A stretch of DNA of 64,000 bases from Gelatoporia subvermispora B (lineage: Eukaryota > Basidiomycota > Agaricomycetes > Polyporales > Gelatoporiaceae): assembly GCA_000320605.2 (NCBI GenBank), contig KB445794.1, forward strand, positions 371,863-435,862, given 5' to 3'. The position numbers were made by a program, and so were the translations under genes. The notes beneath the pieces were generated by a model, which ran no database searches, was not told the origin of the DNA, and was given only the letters and a program-made list of their open reading frames with translations. This document shows positions 1 through 12,887 of this stretch, one piece after another (within the stretch, counting starts at the first letter, position 1; each line of letters starts with the position of its first letter).

Positions 1-909
1 GTCTCGAGGGGTTTCCATGGAGATATTGTTGTCGCCAGCGTGATCCTCGACACTCTGGATAACTGCACGTTCGATCACTTCGGACAAAAGACACGTTTCA
101 TCGTACCTGTCAAGAATTTCTTAGAAGCGCTTCTACCACAGGATTCATGCGAGCAGCTCAACTACTCGCCTTCATCCCGCTCTAGCGAGCATCACACGAG
201 CGATCTCGAGGAGATGTTCCAAAGATCGAGTATGTATGTCACCCATTTCATTAGGGCGCTGGACTTGGGGGTGTTGCGCCGGGAGATTCTCATCAGATAT
301 GTCGTCCGTGGTGCTGGCATCATCTGCTCTAGCAAGGATGGCCGCGTAGACTTGGTCCTTCCTTTCCTTTATAGCGGTAACGCGCTCACGGCGACGAATG
401 TATCCGCGGTGCTCGTGCGGGTACGAAATGCTACCGCCGATAGTCCAACCTCGCATCTAGATCTCCAGGATGACATGAACCCATACACACTGGGCATGTT
501 CCCCGAGGGAGAAGCTCTTCCGGTGATTCGAATCTTCGTCGACGTCAAGTCTCGGCAGACACAACACAGATCGAAGGATCCGGTGACTGGGCGCTACATA
601 CGCGATGCGCCTCCTCAAGTCTACCCAACCCACCACTCGAAACTCCATCGGGGTGAACCTCCATCCGGATACACTTCATTTGATGTATGGTGTCACGGGC
701 TCTCTTCGAAGACGTTTCGCACCATCAAGCCCGAACATGACAAAGTCTACCAAGACTTGCAGGATCTTACATTATCGGATGATGCGAGGGATTGCACAGG
801 AAACAAAGATGATACCTTGCGGGCCGATATGATCCCACCAATGTCCATGTCCATGTGGCCGGGAGCGACCTCCAGGGACGAATCTTGGTCCAACTTCGTG
901 AAGATCTAG
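1..909 (+). CDS. C-terminal part of a large uncharacterised Agaricomycete multicopy-family protein (5' truncated by window)
   Basis: The reading frame is open from base 1 to the stop at 907-909, so the gene starts outside the window. About 300 residues are visible. The central part resembles, from memory, the C-terminal region of a very large family of hypothetical proteins in Agaricomycetes: a THFIRA motif, then GRVDLVLPF and about 20 residues later AVLVRVRN. Relatives often carry VDxxxP followed by IQVKN, a spacing that recalls PD-(D/E)xK nuclease folds, but here the final Lys is Arg. No ATG needs to be assumed inside the window. Function is unknown and the nuclease idea is only inference. 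Confidence 0.6.
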   Translation, partial: VSRGFHGDIVVASVILDTLDNCTFDHFGQKTRFIVPVKNFLEALLPQDSCEQLNYSPSSRSSEHHTSDLEEMFQRSSMYVTHFIRALDLGVLRREILIRYVVRGAGIICSSKDGRVDLVLPFLYSGNALTATNVSAVLVRVRNATADSPTSHLDLQDDMNPYTLGMFPEGEALPVIRIFVDVKSRQTQHRSKDPVTGRYIRDAPPQVYPTHHSKLHRGEPPSGYTSFDVWCHGLSSKTFRTIKPEHDKVYQDLQDLTLSDDARDCTGNKDDTLRADMIPPMSMSMWPGATSRDESWSNFVKI

Positions 910-1904
910 GAAGAATATGTCTGCTGCGTATTTGACACTCTCAGTTTGTACCTAGTAGTACAGGCTAGAGCCTTAGCTTGCAGTTCTCCTGGTTTCCTTC
1001 GTTATCAGTTAGTTCGGCCCATTTTTCCTGTTCGACTCGTCCGAATCATCGTGCCACATCTTATGACAGCCACAGTCACCCGTGTACTTATCGTAACGGA
1101 AGAGTAATATCTATTATGTTTTCATTGTACCCTGAAAAATGGTAAGGCCAGCTGCGTTGTGAAGGATACTATCTCAAGGAAGATGTGCAGGCAAGGTGAG
1201 GTCCAACGTATAGCATTGTTACCTGGCTAGAAGCAGGGTTCTGATCCGGTGTGCGAGGAGCACGCTACTGCGCACCTACACCAATACGAATTAACACGGC
1301 CACACATGCCCAGGCGCATATTGCTCACTGTGAAGCAAAGTCAGAAGGGCTCGTCTTCACGCATTAGATCGTTCATGCCTTGTGATCACTTATACTAGGC
1401 GTGGCACAAGGACGTCGAAGTATCCAGCCGTGTTCAATTACTTGCTACAATGTGCCTGCGGAATCATGAGGATCTCCTCGAAGCCACGCCTCGTGTGTGC
1501 CTTGACTCCTGATGGAGCGGAACTCCCGTCTTTGCGAAGCGAATGGAGCTATCTGCGATTATCAGGGTTCAAGTGAACACGAGAACTCTGATCACCGATA
1601 AGGTAGCCGCACACACTAGCTGCGTGGAGGCAATGAGAAGTCGCGTGGGCTGTTCCAGTACAACGGGGCCATCAGACGTAGAAGCCTGACTTCTGTTGGG
1701 GCGGCGCGGCTGAATGTATTGGTACGCACTAGAGGTGAGATGGTATATCGAGGGCGGGGAGAAGCTGTCTACAACTGCCGACTAGTTTATCCCGGAGGCA
1801 GTCGAAATGCTAAACAGAGAACCTGTGGTAGGATATACGAGGGAGAGGGCAGAATAGGGTGACTGCAGCGTACGTTCGCCCATCGCCAAAATGTTGAGAA
1901 GACC
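910..1904. other. Intergenic, nothing recognised
   Basis: Two genes converge here: the family protein ending at 909 and the P450 ending at 1905. Short ORFs in this stretch have no recognisable domain and no convincing splice partners. Confidence 0.5.
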
Positions 1905-3947
1905 TTACTGCCCTTGATGAATATCTCCAGAAATCAACTGCGCAATTGCTTCCGATCGGGGCTTGATATCGCATTCGAAAGGACTCGGATGTCTAAACAG
2001 CAGCTCAATGCGGCGAGCGGATGGACTGAGGACCATGCAGCTTACGACAGGAAGCCCGTTGTCATATTAGGTTCAAGCTTTCTCGGCTTTCCGTCCTCAT
2101 CAACGCCTGGAGAGATATCGAAAAGGTGAAGGACAGACGCTACATTGATGAAGAGCGACATATCACTGAAGTATCTTCCGGGACAGATTCTGACATCGGC
2201 GCAAAACGTCAGCGTTACTTGTCAGCTGATGCTAGATGAATATGTACCTTCGTCCGGTGCCGAATGCGACCGTAGTAGGATCCAGGATGGCGGGATTGAC
2301 TCGACCATCCTTCAGATACCGTTCGGGCTTGAATGCTTCCGGATCAGGGTACATCTCTGGATCATGCAAGATCGCCCTCCAACAACAGTCATCATATTGT
2401 GAGGCTTAGTTCGAGCTGTAAACGTACCACGTGTTCTGCATGAGAACCGAGCCTCCGGGAATTCGAAACCCGTTGTATTCGTCGTCTTTGATGCTCTTAT
2501 GTGCGAGTCCTAATGGTGTCACTGGCTGCCACCGCACGCACTCCTTGCACAGTAGATTGATGTACGGGAGCTCATCGCGATCTGAGAATTCAGGCAGTCT
2601 ATTTGGCCCTATTACCCTCATCAGCTCCTCTTGAGCACGGTGTTGCACTCCGGGGTGCAAAGCCATGGCGAGGATGAACGAGTGAAGCGTCGAAGCTGTC
2701 TGGCAAATCATGATGAAGTCAAGCATACTTCAAAACCAAATTAATAAGCTCACCGTGTCCGAGCCAGCTATCACGGTCAACAGCAATCAATAAGCACAAC
2801 GCTACCTGTAACTCCGGCAAATTTGCGTCGCACCTCCATACGCAACACCAGCTGTATTCTTAGCGATCTCTTCCTCTTCAGCATAGGCTTCGCCGTGCAG
2901 GTGGGACATACGCTCCATCAACTTAACGGCCATCGGTGTGAATGGACCGTCGGTCTAGGTGCCCGTCAACAACGCTCGAGGGGCATACGCTGCCCTCGAA
3001 TTAGGATACTCACAACGGTGGCATTCCAAGGATCGTCCTTCAGAGCAAGCGCGTCGACTCTCCATTTTGCAGACTTTCTTCTGAATTCTGCACCGGGCAT
3101 CCAGGCTGGGACATACTTCAGGAACGGCAGGAAATCGACCCAAAAATGTCCGGGCGTGAAGCCGTCTATGACGCCTTCCATTGCTCGCTCTGATACTTCG
3201 ACGTATGGGTCATTTTTGTCCGCTGTTCGGATGCCATAGACTACAAGCAGGACGCTGGATCCGATCAGGCTCCAAAACGAGTTAGTCTAGCGCTGAGCAC
3301 GATAGCACTCATGATACTTACTAACGACTGTGGTGCGCGAAACCTCGTGGCTCGTTATAGAGGTTTCTAAGAAAACCAAGCGAGGCCTCCTTGATCTGTG
3401 GCTCGTATTCGCGGATAGCAGTCTGGTTGAAATATTGATGGAAGGCCCGTCGGTGCCGTCGCCACCATTGTCCATATTCCATGAGACTGAAAACCCATTT
3501 CCATCCGATTCTGTGTTTTACGATCAGTGCACATGGGTGAACCCATGCAATCCGACGTACAGCGTATGCATCTCAGTCTGCAGTCGGTCGGAATAGTTCG
3601 AAGATCGCTTTTCAAATAAGTCATTCACAGGTTTGAGCGAGTTGAGGATGATGATCGATTGGCCGAAGCTTTGCATGTAAATGATGTCGCCTGTAACCGT
3701 CCATGAGCGAGATTGTGCTTTGTGAAGACCGTGGTAAAGGCGTACCATATACATTGGTCCAGTCTTTGTACGTTTTCCAAGGCTGCCTGGTAGGTATGTC
3801 TAAAACATTCCCAATGAGAGGTAGAGGCTTTGGCCCTGGAGGAAGTGGGAGCTGTGTAGCTACTCTGCGGCCAAGCTTCACGTACTTTTCCCACAGCAGC
3901 AACACCAACACCGCCCAAAGAATAGTCGAAGCAATGTTGTAAGGCAT
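1905..3947 (-). CDS. Cytochrome P450 monooxygenase (O-methylsterigmatocystin oxidoreductase-like)
   Basis: This is a full-length microsomal P450 in many exons. It starts at 3947 with a hydrophobic anchor (about residues 5-19) and the proline hinge LPLPPGPKPLPLIGN. The order of motifs is complete: C-helix WWRRHR near 3450, I-helix AGSDT|T split by an intron near 2750, K-helix ECVR near 2560, KPERY near 2310, and the haem loop FGTGRR|ICPG split by an intron near 2210. The last short exon gives the usual C-terminal FECDIKPR sequence, with its stop at 1905-1907. Apparent in-frame stops all fall in GT-AG introns, so the gene looks intact. The family acts on aromatic or secondary-metabolite substrates; the substrate here is unknown. 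It is divergent from an ABC transporter. Confidence 0.9.
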
Positions 3948-4921
3948 CTTGTTATCTGAAGGGAATTGTTTGCAGCCCCACGGGTGCTATTGATAGTAGG
4001 TTCTACGATAGTAGTTTTGCTCCCCCAACTCCTGGCCTCAAAAAGACATTGAGAGATGTCGTGCCATTTTCCGCGAGGGTTGACATATCAGTGAAATGAA
4101 GCTGCTCCGATGGGAGAGGACCGCCCTTGATCAAAACCTTCTTTAGAGTTCTCTGAAGCTATGAATAGACTTTGGATGATTCACCTGGTTCAGAGGTGCC
4201 AATAGATGAGTGCGCGCAGAATCTACATCACATAGAGGGATTATGCTTGCCGATGTCATGAACCTGAAAGCAGATCGTCGCTGTTTCTTAAGCGAGTCTA
4301 TTGGCTTGACGGAACAAGCTGAGATATAGTTGATCGTTCAGAGGTCAACTGATATCTTGCTCAGTGGCGCGTGCGTGTGAGCGCACTAAACTGTTCCCAA
4401 TTCCGCTCCGATGGACCCTACACAGTCGATTTAGAAATCAGTAGCACTACCACGTAGCTCGACGCGCGCATATGACACGCGGTTGTGCCGTCTGGATTGG
4501 TCCGGTCCTTGCCGAGTTAAGGCGCCTGTGTCCAAGGAAGGAAAGGCATAGCCCAAATGTAGTAATCCCCGAGTCTGCTCTGCGGCTGGCTGACCTGCGT
4601 CCTATGACTCCAAGAAATTAGTGTAAAATAGATCATAATCGGTATCTCTTAATTGAAGTGGCCTGCATGTACTCTGATAGGTCTCAGAGGATTGAAGTTT
4701 GCGGTCCGCATATATGCGACGTGCGGGCGGGCGGGCCGGTCAGAGAAAACGAGCGCTTGATGACGCATTGGGCGCCTGAGCGCGCCTTTCGCTGTGAGAT
4801 TTTGGTGGAAAGGCCGGAGGTGGCAGCTGACAAGGCAGACCGGCTGGTGCGAGAAGCGCCAACGCAAAAGTCGCCATCCCCTGGAGATTGTGCGTGCTCC
4901 GTTTCCACGTCGTCGCTGCCA
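3948..4921. promoter_or_regulatory. Shared divergent intergenic region of P450 and ABCC transporter
   Basis: About 970 bases separate the P450 start (minus strand) from the ABCC start (plus strand) and must hold both promoters. No gene is recognised inside. The plus frame is open from 4658 into the transporter, but the transporter family sequence begins only near 4922. Confidence 0.5.
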
Positions 4922-7900
4922 ATGGCGACCTTTGCTCGCTGTCGCAGTTCCGAAGGATGGGGCCCAGTCTCCCCTCTACGACCCTTTGACCTCACGCCAT
5001 GCTTCGAAGAAGGACCGGTGCTCTCCTCCCTTCTGATTGTCTTCGTCGTCCTCGCCCTCGGCATCTGCTGGTCACTCAAGAATGCGGAGAAACGCTCAAG
5101 ATGTCGCAAAAGTGTTTGGGTTCTGCGAGCTAAAGTGGTGCGTGCTGAAATTCTGCGCAGCCGCACGTGCGGCACTGATCCCATCGTTCCAGGCATGCCT
5201 GTCGCTCGCGTGCGCGACGAGCTGTGCCAACTTGATATTCATTTTGGCCACGAAAAGACCCGTCGCATATGTGCCTCACTATGCCCTGGAAGCTGTCGCG
5301 CTGTTTGTCGCGCCTCTCCTGACGTCGCTAAACCATTATCGGACGCGGACTTCCTCGACCCTGCTTCTGCTTTTCTGGCCGACCTACGTCGTTGGTCTGC
5401 TCATCTGGGGGCGGACTGCTCTGGTCTCTGCTCCTTCGAGCCTACTTGTGGTTGCATCCCTGAAGGGTGCAGTCGTGGTATTCGGTCTCGCTTCGTTCCT
5501 GCTGGAATGCCTCGGTTCGGAGTTCACACCGGAGGATTGCCCAGAGAGCCACGTCAAAGGTCACGTCGAGAGCCCACTGCTCACAGCGAACGTCTTTAGC
5601 GTCTGGACCTTCAGCTGGATGTCCGGCCTGATGAAGAAGGGCGCGAAGCAGTACATCACGGAAGAGGACCTCCCGTCTCTTGTACCAAAGGATGAAGCGG
5701 AGAACCTTGGACTGAAGTTGCAGAAATCTTTGGGCGAGCAGTGAGTGTCCAAAGTGGCTGCAGCACCATTCACGTCGATCTCACAATGACGGTTCCAGCT
5801 CGTCTCTCTGGACAGCGTTATTCGTCGCGTATGGCGGCCCGTATGCGTTCGCCGCACTCTTGAAGCTCATCCAGGACAGTCTCGCCTTCCTCCAGCCGCA
5901 ATTGCTCCGCTGGCTCCTCGCATACATCTCCGAGTACCAAAGCACGCGGCACAGCGGCGAGGCTAGTCCGAGCCCACTTGAAGGCTTTGCGATTGCCGTC
6001 ATCATGTTCGTTGCGTCCTGCGTCCAGACTGTAATATTGCATCAGGTACGTTCGTCCCACTAGCTGGTTCCAAGTGTGTCATCGGAATGCTGATGTGCCA
6101 TGCAGTACTTCCAACGCTGCTTTGAAACGGGCATGCGCGTGCGTGCTGGGTTGGTGACGGTCATCTACCAAAAGGCTCTCGTCCTGTCCAATGACGGACG
6201 TGGAAGCGCGTCCGGCGACATCGTCAACCTGATGTCTGTTGACGCGACACGTCTTCAGGATCTCTGCACATACGGGCTCATCGCTATCTCAGGCCCCTTC
6301 CAGGTATGACTCCAAGATCATATCTGCATGATCGCGCAGTCATAGATAATGCCTACAGATCGTACTTGCGTTCATCTCGCTGTACAATATCCTGGGGTGG
6401 GCCGCTTTTGTCGGCGTTGCCATCATGATCGTGTCCATCCCGATGAACACCGCCATCGCACGGATGCTCAAGAGGATGCAAGAGCAGCAGATGAAGAACA
6501 GGGATAAGCGCACGCGGCTCATGAGTGACTTGCTCGCGAACATCAAAAGGTGAATTTTCTTTTTGGCGAGTATATGCTATCGATATTGAGGCTGCGACTC
6601 AGCATCAAGCTGTATGCGTGGGAGAACGCGTTCTTGCGGTGGATACTGCAAGTTCGAAACGAACAGGAGCTGAAAATGCTACGCAAGATCGGCATTGTTA
6701 CCGTCAGTGGTGTTTTGGTCGCTTATATCCATTCAAGCTTACCCATGGTTCATGTAGTCTCTCAATACCGCGCTCTGGAGCGGGATTCCTCGTAAGTGTC
6801 TGCCGTTAACTTTGACATTTTTGGCCATCTGACCGTACCATCATACAGTCATTGTGGCCTTCAGCTCCTTCGCAGTAGCCTCAGTTGCATCTACGACCAC
6901 ACTGACTTCCGACGTCATCTTCCCCGCCATATCACTCTTCATGCTCCTCCAATTCCCTCTCAACATGGTCAGTCTTACCTAGACTCTCAGGTGTCTTCCA
7001 TCCTGACTTGCGCTTTAGTTCAGCATGGTCACCTCAAACATCATCGAAGCGCTTGTCTCCGTCAAGCGGCTGTCGGCCTTCCTCGCCGCGGACGAGTTGC
7101 AGCCGGATGCGCGCGAGCTGAAGGAGGACGTCAAGCTCGACATTGGTGATGAGGTGCGCATCATGCTTGTCTCCGCCGATACTTTGCTAAAGCAGTTATT
7201 AGGTCATTTCGATCCAACATGGAGAGTTCGCCTGGACGAAGGACGCTGTTTCGCCTACGCTAGACGATATCAACCTCACTGTGCGTAAGGGAGAATTAGT
7301 CGGTATCCTCGGTAGAGTCGGGGCGGGCAAGGTGAGTGTCTGTGTAATGTTACAACATTGCGGATCCTAAGTTGCATATACAGACCAGCCTTCTTTCCGC
7401 CATCATCGGAGAGATGAGACGCCTGGAAGGTGTGGTCAAGGTATCCGGCACTATCTCGTATGCCCCTCAGAATCCCTGGTGCGTCTCGAGGCTCAAAGGC
7501 TGGATCATCGATGTTGTCCTGACGCCAACGACAGGATTATGAGCGCCACGATTCGGGATAACATCTTATTCTCGCATGCGTATGACGAGGCGTTCTACAA
7601 CCTTGTGCTAGATGGTACGTCTTCGTTATTCGCACCCTATACCCTTTCGGTCTGGACATTCAAGTTCGTCTTAGCTTGTGCACTTCGGCCCGATCTTGCA
7701 CTGCTTTCTGACGGGGACCTGACTGAGGTTGGTGAGAAGGGTATCACGGTAAGTAACCCTGCGTAATCGTGTGAGCATCTGTCTAACCAAGCGAAGTTGA
7801 GTGGTGGACAACGTGCGCGCGTTGCCCTCGCGCGGGCGGTCTATGCTCGGGCTGATATGTAGGTTGTCTTCATGTGGTTCTAGGACAGTAGTGTATTGAC

Positions 7901-10900
7901 ATCCTGAGCAGAATTTTGCTCGACGATGTTCTTGCTGCGCTTGACTCCCATGTCGCTCGTCATGTCTTCGGTGAGTATGCAGACTCGCCTCGGGCTCTAC
8001 GTAACGGAATACTGACATTGTCGAAGATCACGCCCTGGGTCCCAGCGGTATCCTCGCGACGAAAGCCAGGATTGTTGTCACCAACAGCATACACTTCCTG
8101 AAGCAGTTCGACCAGATCGCTTACATTCGCCGCGGTGTCATCCTTGAATCTGGCCCGTACCATGAACTTGTGAACAACAACAAATCCGAGCTACACAAGC
8201 TCATGTGAGTTTTTGTAGCAGAGAGTAGGCATCCTAACATTCATCGTATGCGCAGCAAGGGCCACGGGACACTGCCGACCTCGGGCGTCTCGACGCCGTT
8301 TACCACTGTCAACAGCTCAACGCCCTCGTCGGAAGGCGAGACCGCCGTAACAAGCTCGCAGATCCTCACGGAAGAGAAGCTCGAGAGCCTGGACAAGAAG
8401 CTGGTCAGGAGACGCAGCTACGGCAAGGCGACACTTATCAACAGCCTGCCTACCCGCACGGTGTCCGACGGCCCGACGAAGGAACACATTGAGCAGGGCC
8501 GTGTAAAGCGCGATGTGTACCTGCAGTACATCGAGGCAGCATCCAAGGCGGGCTTCATCGCGTTTGTCGTTGCGTGCATCGCGCAGCAGCTCGCGTCGCT
8601 CGCGGGGAACAACGTCCTGCGCGCGTGGGGTGAGCACAACCGCAAGGTTGGCGACAACGAGGACGCGTTCGGGTATCTCTTGAATTACGGGCTGTTCTCG
8701 CTCTCGTCGACGATCCTAGGTGCGATTGCGGCGATCCTGATTTGGGTGCTGTGCTCCATCCGGAGTGCGCAACATTTGCATGACTCGGTGCGTTTGTCCA
8801 ATGCGATGCTACAACGGTTCGGGGTGCTCACCTATGCCGGTAGATGCTCTATGCCGTTATGCGTGCCCCGTTAAGCTTCTTTGAGCTGACGCCTACTGGC
8901 CGGTGAGTAATTTGACGTGTCCTGTGCGAAGCGCGCCGACCAGAGATGACAGCATACTCAACTTGTTCTCGCGAGATACCTACGTCGTCGATCAAATCCT
9001 CGCGCGAGTACGTGGCATATCTCATATCATCATGAATTACGGCTAACTGGCGACAATGCAGGTCATCCAAAACTCCGTCAGGACACTCTGTGTGACGGCC
9101 ATGATCGTGCTGGTGATTGGCTGGAGCTTCCCGCTATTCGTAGGTCATCATTGTATCCCCTCTTGTCTATACCGCTCACCCTTGTCTTAGCTCATTGCAG
9201 TGCCTCCCTTGACATGGTTCTACCTCCGCGTCATGGCGTATGTGAGACATTGCTGACTACGTAAAACTTACTCAATCCCCTTAAATGTTCAGGTATTACC
9301 TCGCTACATCCCGAGAGCTCAAACGTCTCGATGCGGTCTCCCGTTCGCCCATCTTTGCATGGTTCTCCGAATCTTTGAATGGTTTGTCTACGATCCGCGC
9401 CTTCCACCAACAGGGCATCTTTATCGCGAACAATGAGCACCGCGTCGACCACAATCAAATCTGCTACCTTCCGAGGTGCGTCCATTGTCTCTGCATCACA
9501 ACATGCCAGCTAAGGTAGTGAACTCAGTATCTCCGCTAACCGATGGCTGGCTGTTCGCCTCGAGTTCGTAGGCTCGGCGATCATCTTCCTTGCTGCAATC
9601 TTCGCGCTTGTTGCGCTCGTGACGACTGGTGTAGACGCTGGTCTTGTCGGTTTTGTGCTCTCGTATGCATTGAACACTACCGGATCTCTGGTAAGAGCCA
9701 TAACGTTAGATTTTTCGTGCTGATGTCAAACATCGTGCTGCCCAGAACTGGCTAGTCCGCTCTGCTAGCGAAGTCGAGCAGAACATTGTCAGCGTTGAGC
9801 GTATCTTGCACTACATCCAGCTACCGCCCGAGGCGCCTGCTGAAGTTGCTGACGCTGTCCCTGTGGGATGGCCGTTGAAGGGTGAGATTGAGTTCCGGTA
9901 TGTGAACGAATGCGCATTCCGTACCACCGTTGACTCACTTGCACACGCGTTATAGTGAATATTCGACACGTTATCGTCCGGAACTTGACCTGGTACTGAA
10001 GGACCTCAATGTTAAGATTGTAGGTCGCTGTGCAACCTACTTCTCTCCAACATTCTTGACAAAGTGTATATTTCTAGAATCACAGAGAAAAGATCGGTAT
10101 CTGCGGAAGGACAGGATCAGGAAAATCATCGGTAGGTGGATTGATCATGTTTAGAAAGCCGTTACCCAACGAAGAAAACAGCTGCTTCTTTCACTGTTCC
10201 GCATCATAGAACCCGCCGCGGGTACTATCTTCATAGATGGTGTAGATATCACTAGAATAGGCTTGCACGATTGTGAGTCGTTAAGACTTGTCGATGAGTG
10301 TCTTCTGACGCGTCCCGAAACAGTACGGTCCGCAATCTCTATTGTGCCGCAGAGTCCGGATCTCTTCGAGGGTACCATTCGGGATAATATCGATCCAACT
10401 AGCGCACATAGCGACGCCGATATCTGGACTGCACTGGAACAGGTGTGTCCATTGTTCGACGCCGCAGTGCTCCTGACTGATACCTGTACAACCCAGGCCC
10501 GCTTAAAAGACTTCGTCACATCGCTGCCAGAAGGGCTTGATGCGCCCGTACGGGAGGGCGGGTCGTCCATGTCCTCGGGACAGCGGCAGCTACTGTGCTT
10601 TGCCCGTGCACTCCTCCGCAAGGTTTGTATCTGTTCAATTGGAGACGTTACCTTACTAACGATTATCTTGCAGTCAAAGATCCTTGTTCTTGACGAGGGT
10701 ATGCATCAAAGAGAGCATGACTAAGGGTGTATACTGACCTTCCCCCCATCACAGCGACGTCTGCGGTCGATCTTGACACCGACCGAGCAATACAAGAGAT
10801 TATACATGGTCCTCTGTTTAAGGATGTTACGATGTTGACGATTGCGTACGTTTCAATCATGATTTATTTAGTACTTACACTGAGACATCTCTTGCCCCAG

Positions 10901-11102
10901 GCACCGTATCAATACAATCTTAGAGTCTGACAAAGTACTGGTACTAGATGCGGGCAGGGTACGAGCTCCATTTCGCTGAAACTTGACGAGGGCTTATTTT
11001 TTGTGTATCACCTAGGTAATCGAGTTTGAATCACCTCACAGTTTGCTGGCCAAGCAGCACTCCGCGTTCTACTCGCTCGCGGCCGAGGCTGGACTTGCAT
11101 AG
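4922..11102 (+). CDS. ABC transporter, ABCC (multidrug-resistance-associated protein) family
   Basis: This multi-exon gene encodes a full ABCC exporter with an N-terminal extra membrane domain (EGWGPVSPLRPFDLTPC near 4960), TMD1, NBD1, TMD2 and NBD2. NBD1 has Walker A GRVGAGK|TSLL across an intron near 7330, signature LSGGQRARVALARA near 7800 and Walker B LLDD. The usual catalytic Glu is Asp there, as is normal for the degenerate site of ABCC proteins. NBD2 has GRTGSGKSS near 10120, the Q-loop VPQSPDLFEG, signature SSGQRQLL near 10575 and an intact LVLDE Walker B near 10690. The stop is at 11100-11102. The likely role is ATP-driven export of conjugates or drugs at the vacuole or plasma membrane. 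The start at 4922 and the first intron (about 5119-5167) are the least certain points. Confidence 0.92.
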
Positions 11103-11451
11103 ATAGTCGTCTCGCACTCAGACTGACACAATCACAAGGACAATCATACCACACGTTAGTTAGATGTTTACACGTAGATAAATGACATGCTGTACCCTAG
11201 AAGGAAAGGCCAGGCATTGTGTCGCGCATGGGTGAAGTCGGCAAAGACCAGCAAAGACCATCGAGAGTTCGCGGAATGAACCACAACGTGACTTGCTATT
11301 TTGAGACACGCAATATGATCGGACGGAAATAGCCGGAGCGCGGGTTGGACGCCGGAGCGCTGTTCATAGGTTTTCTTGCCGCAAAGGCTTCAGCGTGTCC
11401 TCCGTCAACCCCCTTCCACTTTCTTTGCACATCATATTAAAATCCCTCCAA
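11103..11451. other. Intergenic between ABCC and cytochrome c haem lyase
   Basis: This holds the 3' end of the transporter and the presumed promoter of the haem-lyase gene. No other feature was recognised. Confidence 0.5.
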
Positions 11452-12381
11452 ATGGGACAAGCTACCTCACAGGCTTCCGCAGTGCCGGCATCACCTCCAG
11501 CGGGCTGTCCCATGCACCAGTCAGAGCAACCTCAGCCAGTGGCGAGCAGCTCGAAATCCCTTGCAGAATGCCCTGTCCCGCACGATGTCCGCTCTTCCAC
11601 CCGCAATGTGCAACCCCCTGCTGAATGCCCCATCAGTCATGAATCCGACTCCTTCAACCCTCTGAACCAAATGCCCGTCCTGTCGCAAGCGCCTGCTTCC
11701 GAACAAACTATCGCTCTCCCTACGGACCGCGAGACCTCTTCCATCCCTCGTGACGATGAGCGGAGATGGGAGTACCCTTCTCCGCAGCAATTCCACAATG
11801 CGCTCGTGCGGAAGGGGTGGGAGACGCCCGAGGAACACGTCGAAACTATGGTGCAAATCCACAACTTTTTGAACGAGCAGGCGTGGAATGAGATTGTGAA
11901 GTGGGAGCGTAAGGAAAACCCGTGAGTGAGCCGTAACCTGTTGTATGTCTTCCCCTAAGTGTTACTCTGCTGTAGAATAGAGAACCCGCAATTGACGCGG
12001 TTCAAGGGACGTCCGGGTGAATTGTCACCCAAAGCTCGTTTCTGGCTCTTTGCCGGCTGGCTACTTCCTTCACGATTCAAGTTCGTACCCATTTCGGTCG
12101 CCATGCTCTGCATAACTTACAAAATCACATGTAGCACCGAACCGCCGTTTGACCGACACGACTGGGTAGTGCGCCGACGCCAGACAGGCGAGGAAGTGCG
12201 CTATGTGATTGATTACTACTCTGCACCCCCAGAGTCCGATGGTTCACCTGTCTTTTCGCTCGACGTTCGACCTGCCCTGGATAGCTTCGGCTCGGTCAAA
12301 CAGCGGATCAGAGCTGCGACGGAAGATGTATGGGCATCGTTCAAGGACGAGCACAGCGCAGATGGTGTGCGACGAAGTTGA
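11452..12381 (+). CDS. Holocytochrome c synthase (cytochrome c haem lyase), mitochondrial
   Basis: The enzyme attaches haem to apocytochrome c (or c1) in the mitochondrial intermembrane space. There are three exons. The N-terminal part has repeated Cys-Pro haem-regulatory motifs (AGCPM, AECPV, AECPI). The conserved core follows: RRWEYPSPQQFHNALVRKGW, NEQAWNEIVKWE, then after an intron LTRFKGRPGELSPKAR. After a second intron come PFDRHDWVVRR and EVRYVIDYY. The ATG at 11452 is chosen because MGQATS followed by CP motifs is a normal start; an earlier GTG or CTG is not needed. The length of about 270 residues fits the family. Whether it serves cytochrome c or c1 cannot be told from this alone. 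Confidence 0.93.
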
Positions 12382-12878
12382 TGAGTTCGCTTACAGTTGC
12401 AGCACTGGTAGATATCTTAGACGTGCAACCCATCTCAGCCGAGTCTTACATCTCGTGCTCTTGTTGTCCCCTATTCGACGATACAGAGTCAATAATATCC
12501 ACCTCTACTATGTACATCCTGGACCCGCAAATTCGAAAGCGTGTTCCATTTCAGAATGCCGCGGATGTATGGAGCCTTATTGGTTCAACACCGCGATAGT
12601 TAATTCTATCCACGTCCCGCGACCTTAGCTCCTATGAAAGATGCAATGGCGCCTATAGTAGCTGATCAGTATAGTGTACAGTCTTGGGTGTTGTGTTAGC
12701 GGGTCGAGCTCCTGCGCAAACCTATTCGTCCACCATCCAACTTCCTCCACACCTATTAGTTAGGGAGGAAGGCCCTAGCTTCGCCCGAGGAACTACACAA
12801 ATTAATTTAGGAAGAAGCAAAGTGAGGAACAGCTCATAACGCGTTATCAAGGCTTTCGGGCTCGCTCAAGCCACGGAC
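12382..12878. other. Intergenic, nothing recognised
   Basis: This is the downstream region of the haem-lyase gene. It has short ORFs without domain signal, and ends at the tRNA terminator. Confidence 0.45.
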
Positions 12879-12883
12879 AAAAA
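12879..12883 (-). terminator. RNA polymerase III terminator of tRNA-Thr
   Basis: On the minus strand five T residues lie four bases after the tRNA 3' end, the expected Pol III stop signal. Confidence 0.75.
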
Positions 12884-12887
12884 GAAT

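Noticed and set aside
2220..2290. Stop codon before the P450 haem-binding cysteine
   Set aside because: The stop lies in an intron; the haem loop continues as ICPGRYFS in the next exon.
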